From: Calditrichota bacterium
GTDB taxonomy: Bacteria > Electryoneota > RPQS01
DNA: 5,447 nt
NCBI GenBank assembly: GCA_020057985.1
Contig: JAGVEU010000212.1
Span: 1 to 5,447 of the forward strand
Reading direction: 5' to 3'
Shown here: one piece after another, positions 5,409 to 5,447 of the stretch
Numbering within the stretch: position 1 is the stretch's first letter
Layout of the letters: the number at the start of each line of letters is the position of its first letter
The notes under the pieces: generated by a model
Database searches by the model: none
Told to the model about the DNA's origin: nothing
What the model saw: only the letters and a program-made list of their open reading frames with translations
Translations under genes and position numbers: made by a program

Positions 5409-5447
5409 GTATCATTCCACTCCTGTCCTGCAATACGAACGATAACA

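Noticed and set aside
1..5447. CRISPR array, tRNA, rRNA, insertion sequence or attachment site
   Set aside because: No regularly spaced short repeats, tRNA-like folds, rRNA signatures, transposase motifs or terminal inverted repeats were seen on either strand.

Overview
The window reads as chromosome of a Gram-negative bacterium that has a type IX secretion system (T9SS). The main evidence is the C-terminus encoded at 3725-3985, which carries the LLQQNYPNPFNPTT motif and ends in QKTMMLAK. That is the classic T9SS type A sorting domain (Por_Secre_tail / FlgD-Ig-like). This flavour is common in the Bacteroidota-Ignavibacteriota-Calditrichota assemblage and in candidate phyla such as KSB1, Zixibacteria, Cloacimonadota and Marinimicrobia. 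The best promoter is a plain sigma-70 type (TTGACA-17-TATATT) rather than the Bacteroidota TTTG/TAnnTTTG type, and one gene has a clear GGAG ribosome site. I therefore favour a relative outside core Bacteroidota. I cannot name a genus.

Layout, all on the + strand. (1) Positions 1-939 hold the 3' end of a large extracellular-type protein with beta-propeller-like repeats and a fibronectin-III-like end, closed by a hairpin terminator at 970-1004. (2) Positions 1005-1252 are a non-coding control region with a near-consensus promoter, a long pyrimidine-rich leader and a 22-bp near-perfect palindrome lying over the GTG start of the next gene. (3) Positions 1253-1861 encode a divergent ECF-like sigma factor. 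(4) Fifteen bases later, 1877-3988 encodes a 703-residue protein. It has an anti-sigma zinc-binding N-terminus, one membrane segment, a TPR region, three Ig-like domains and a T9SS C-terminal sorting domain. (5) After a 172-base gap, 4161-5348 encodes a secreted protein made of three Ig-like domains of the same kind as in the anti-sigma ectodomain. It is closed by a very strong terminator at 5377-5408.

Interpretation: the sigma and anti-sigma genes form a signalling pair. The anti-sigma protein appears to run from the cytoplasm through the inner membrane and a long periplasmic stalk to a domain normally read by the T9SS. The downstream protein shares its Ig-like domains and could be a partner, ligand or target. 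The unusual element is a membrane-anchored anti-sigma factor carrying a secretion signal that should only work on freely exported cargo. It could be a transenvelope sensor that reports T9SS or outer-membrane status to transcription. This is inference from domain architecture; domain assignments were made by eye.
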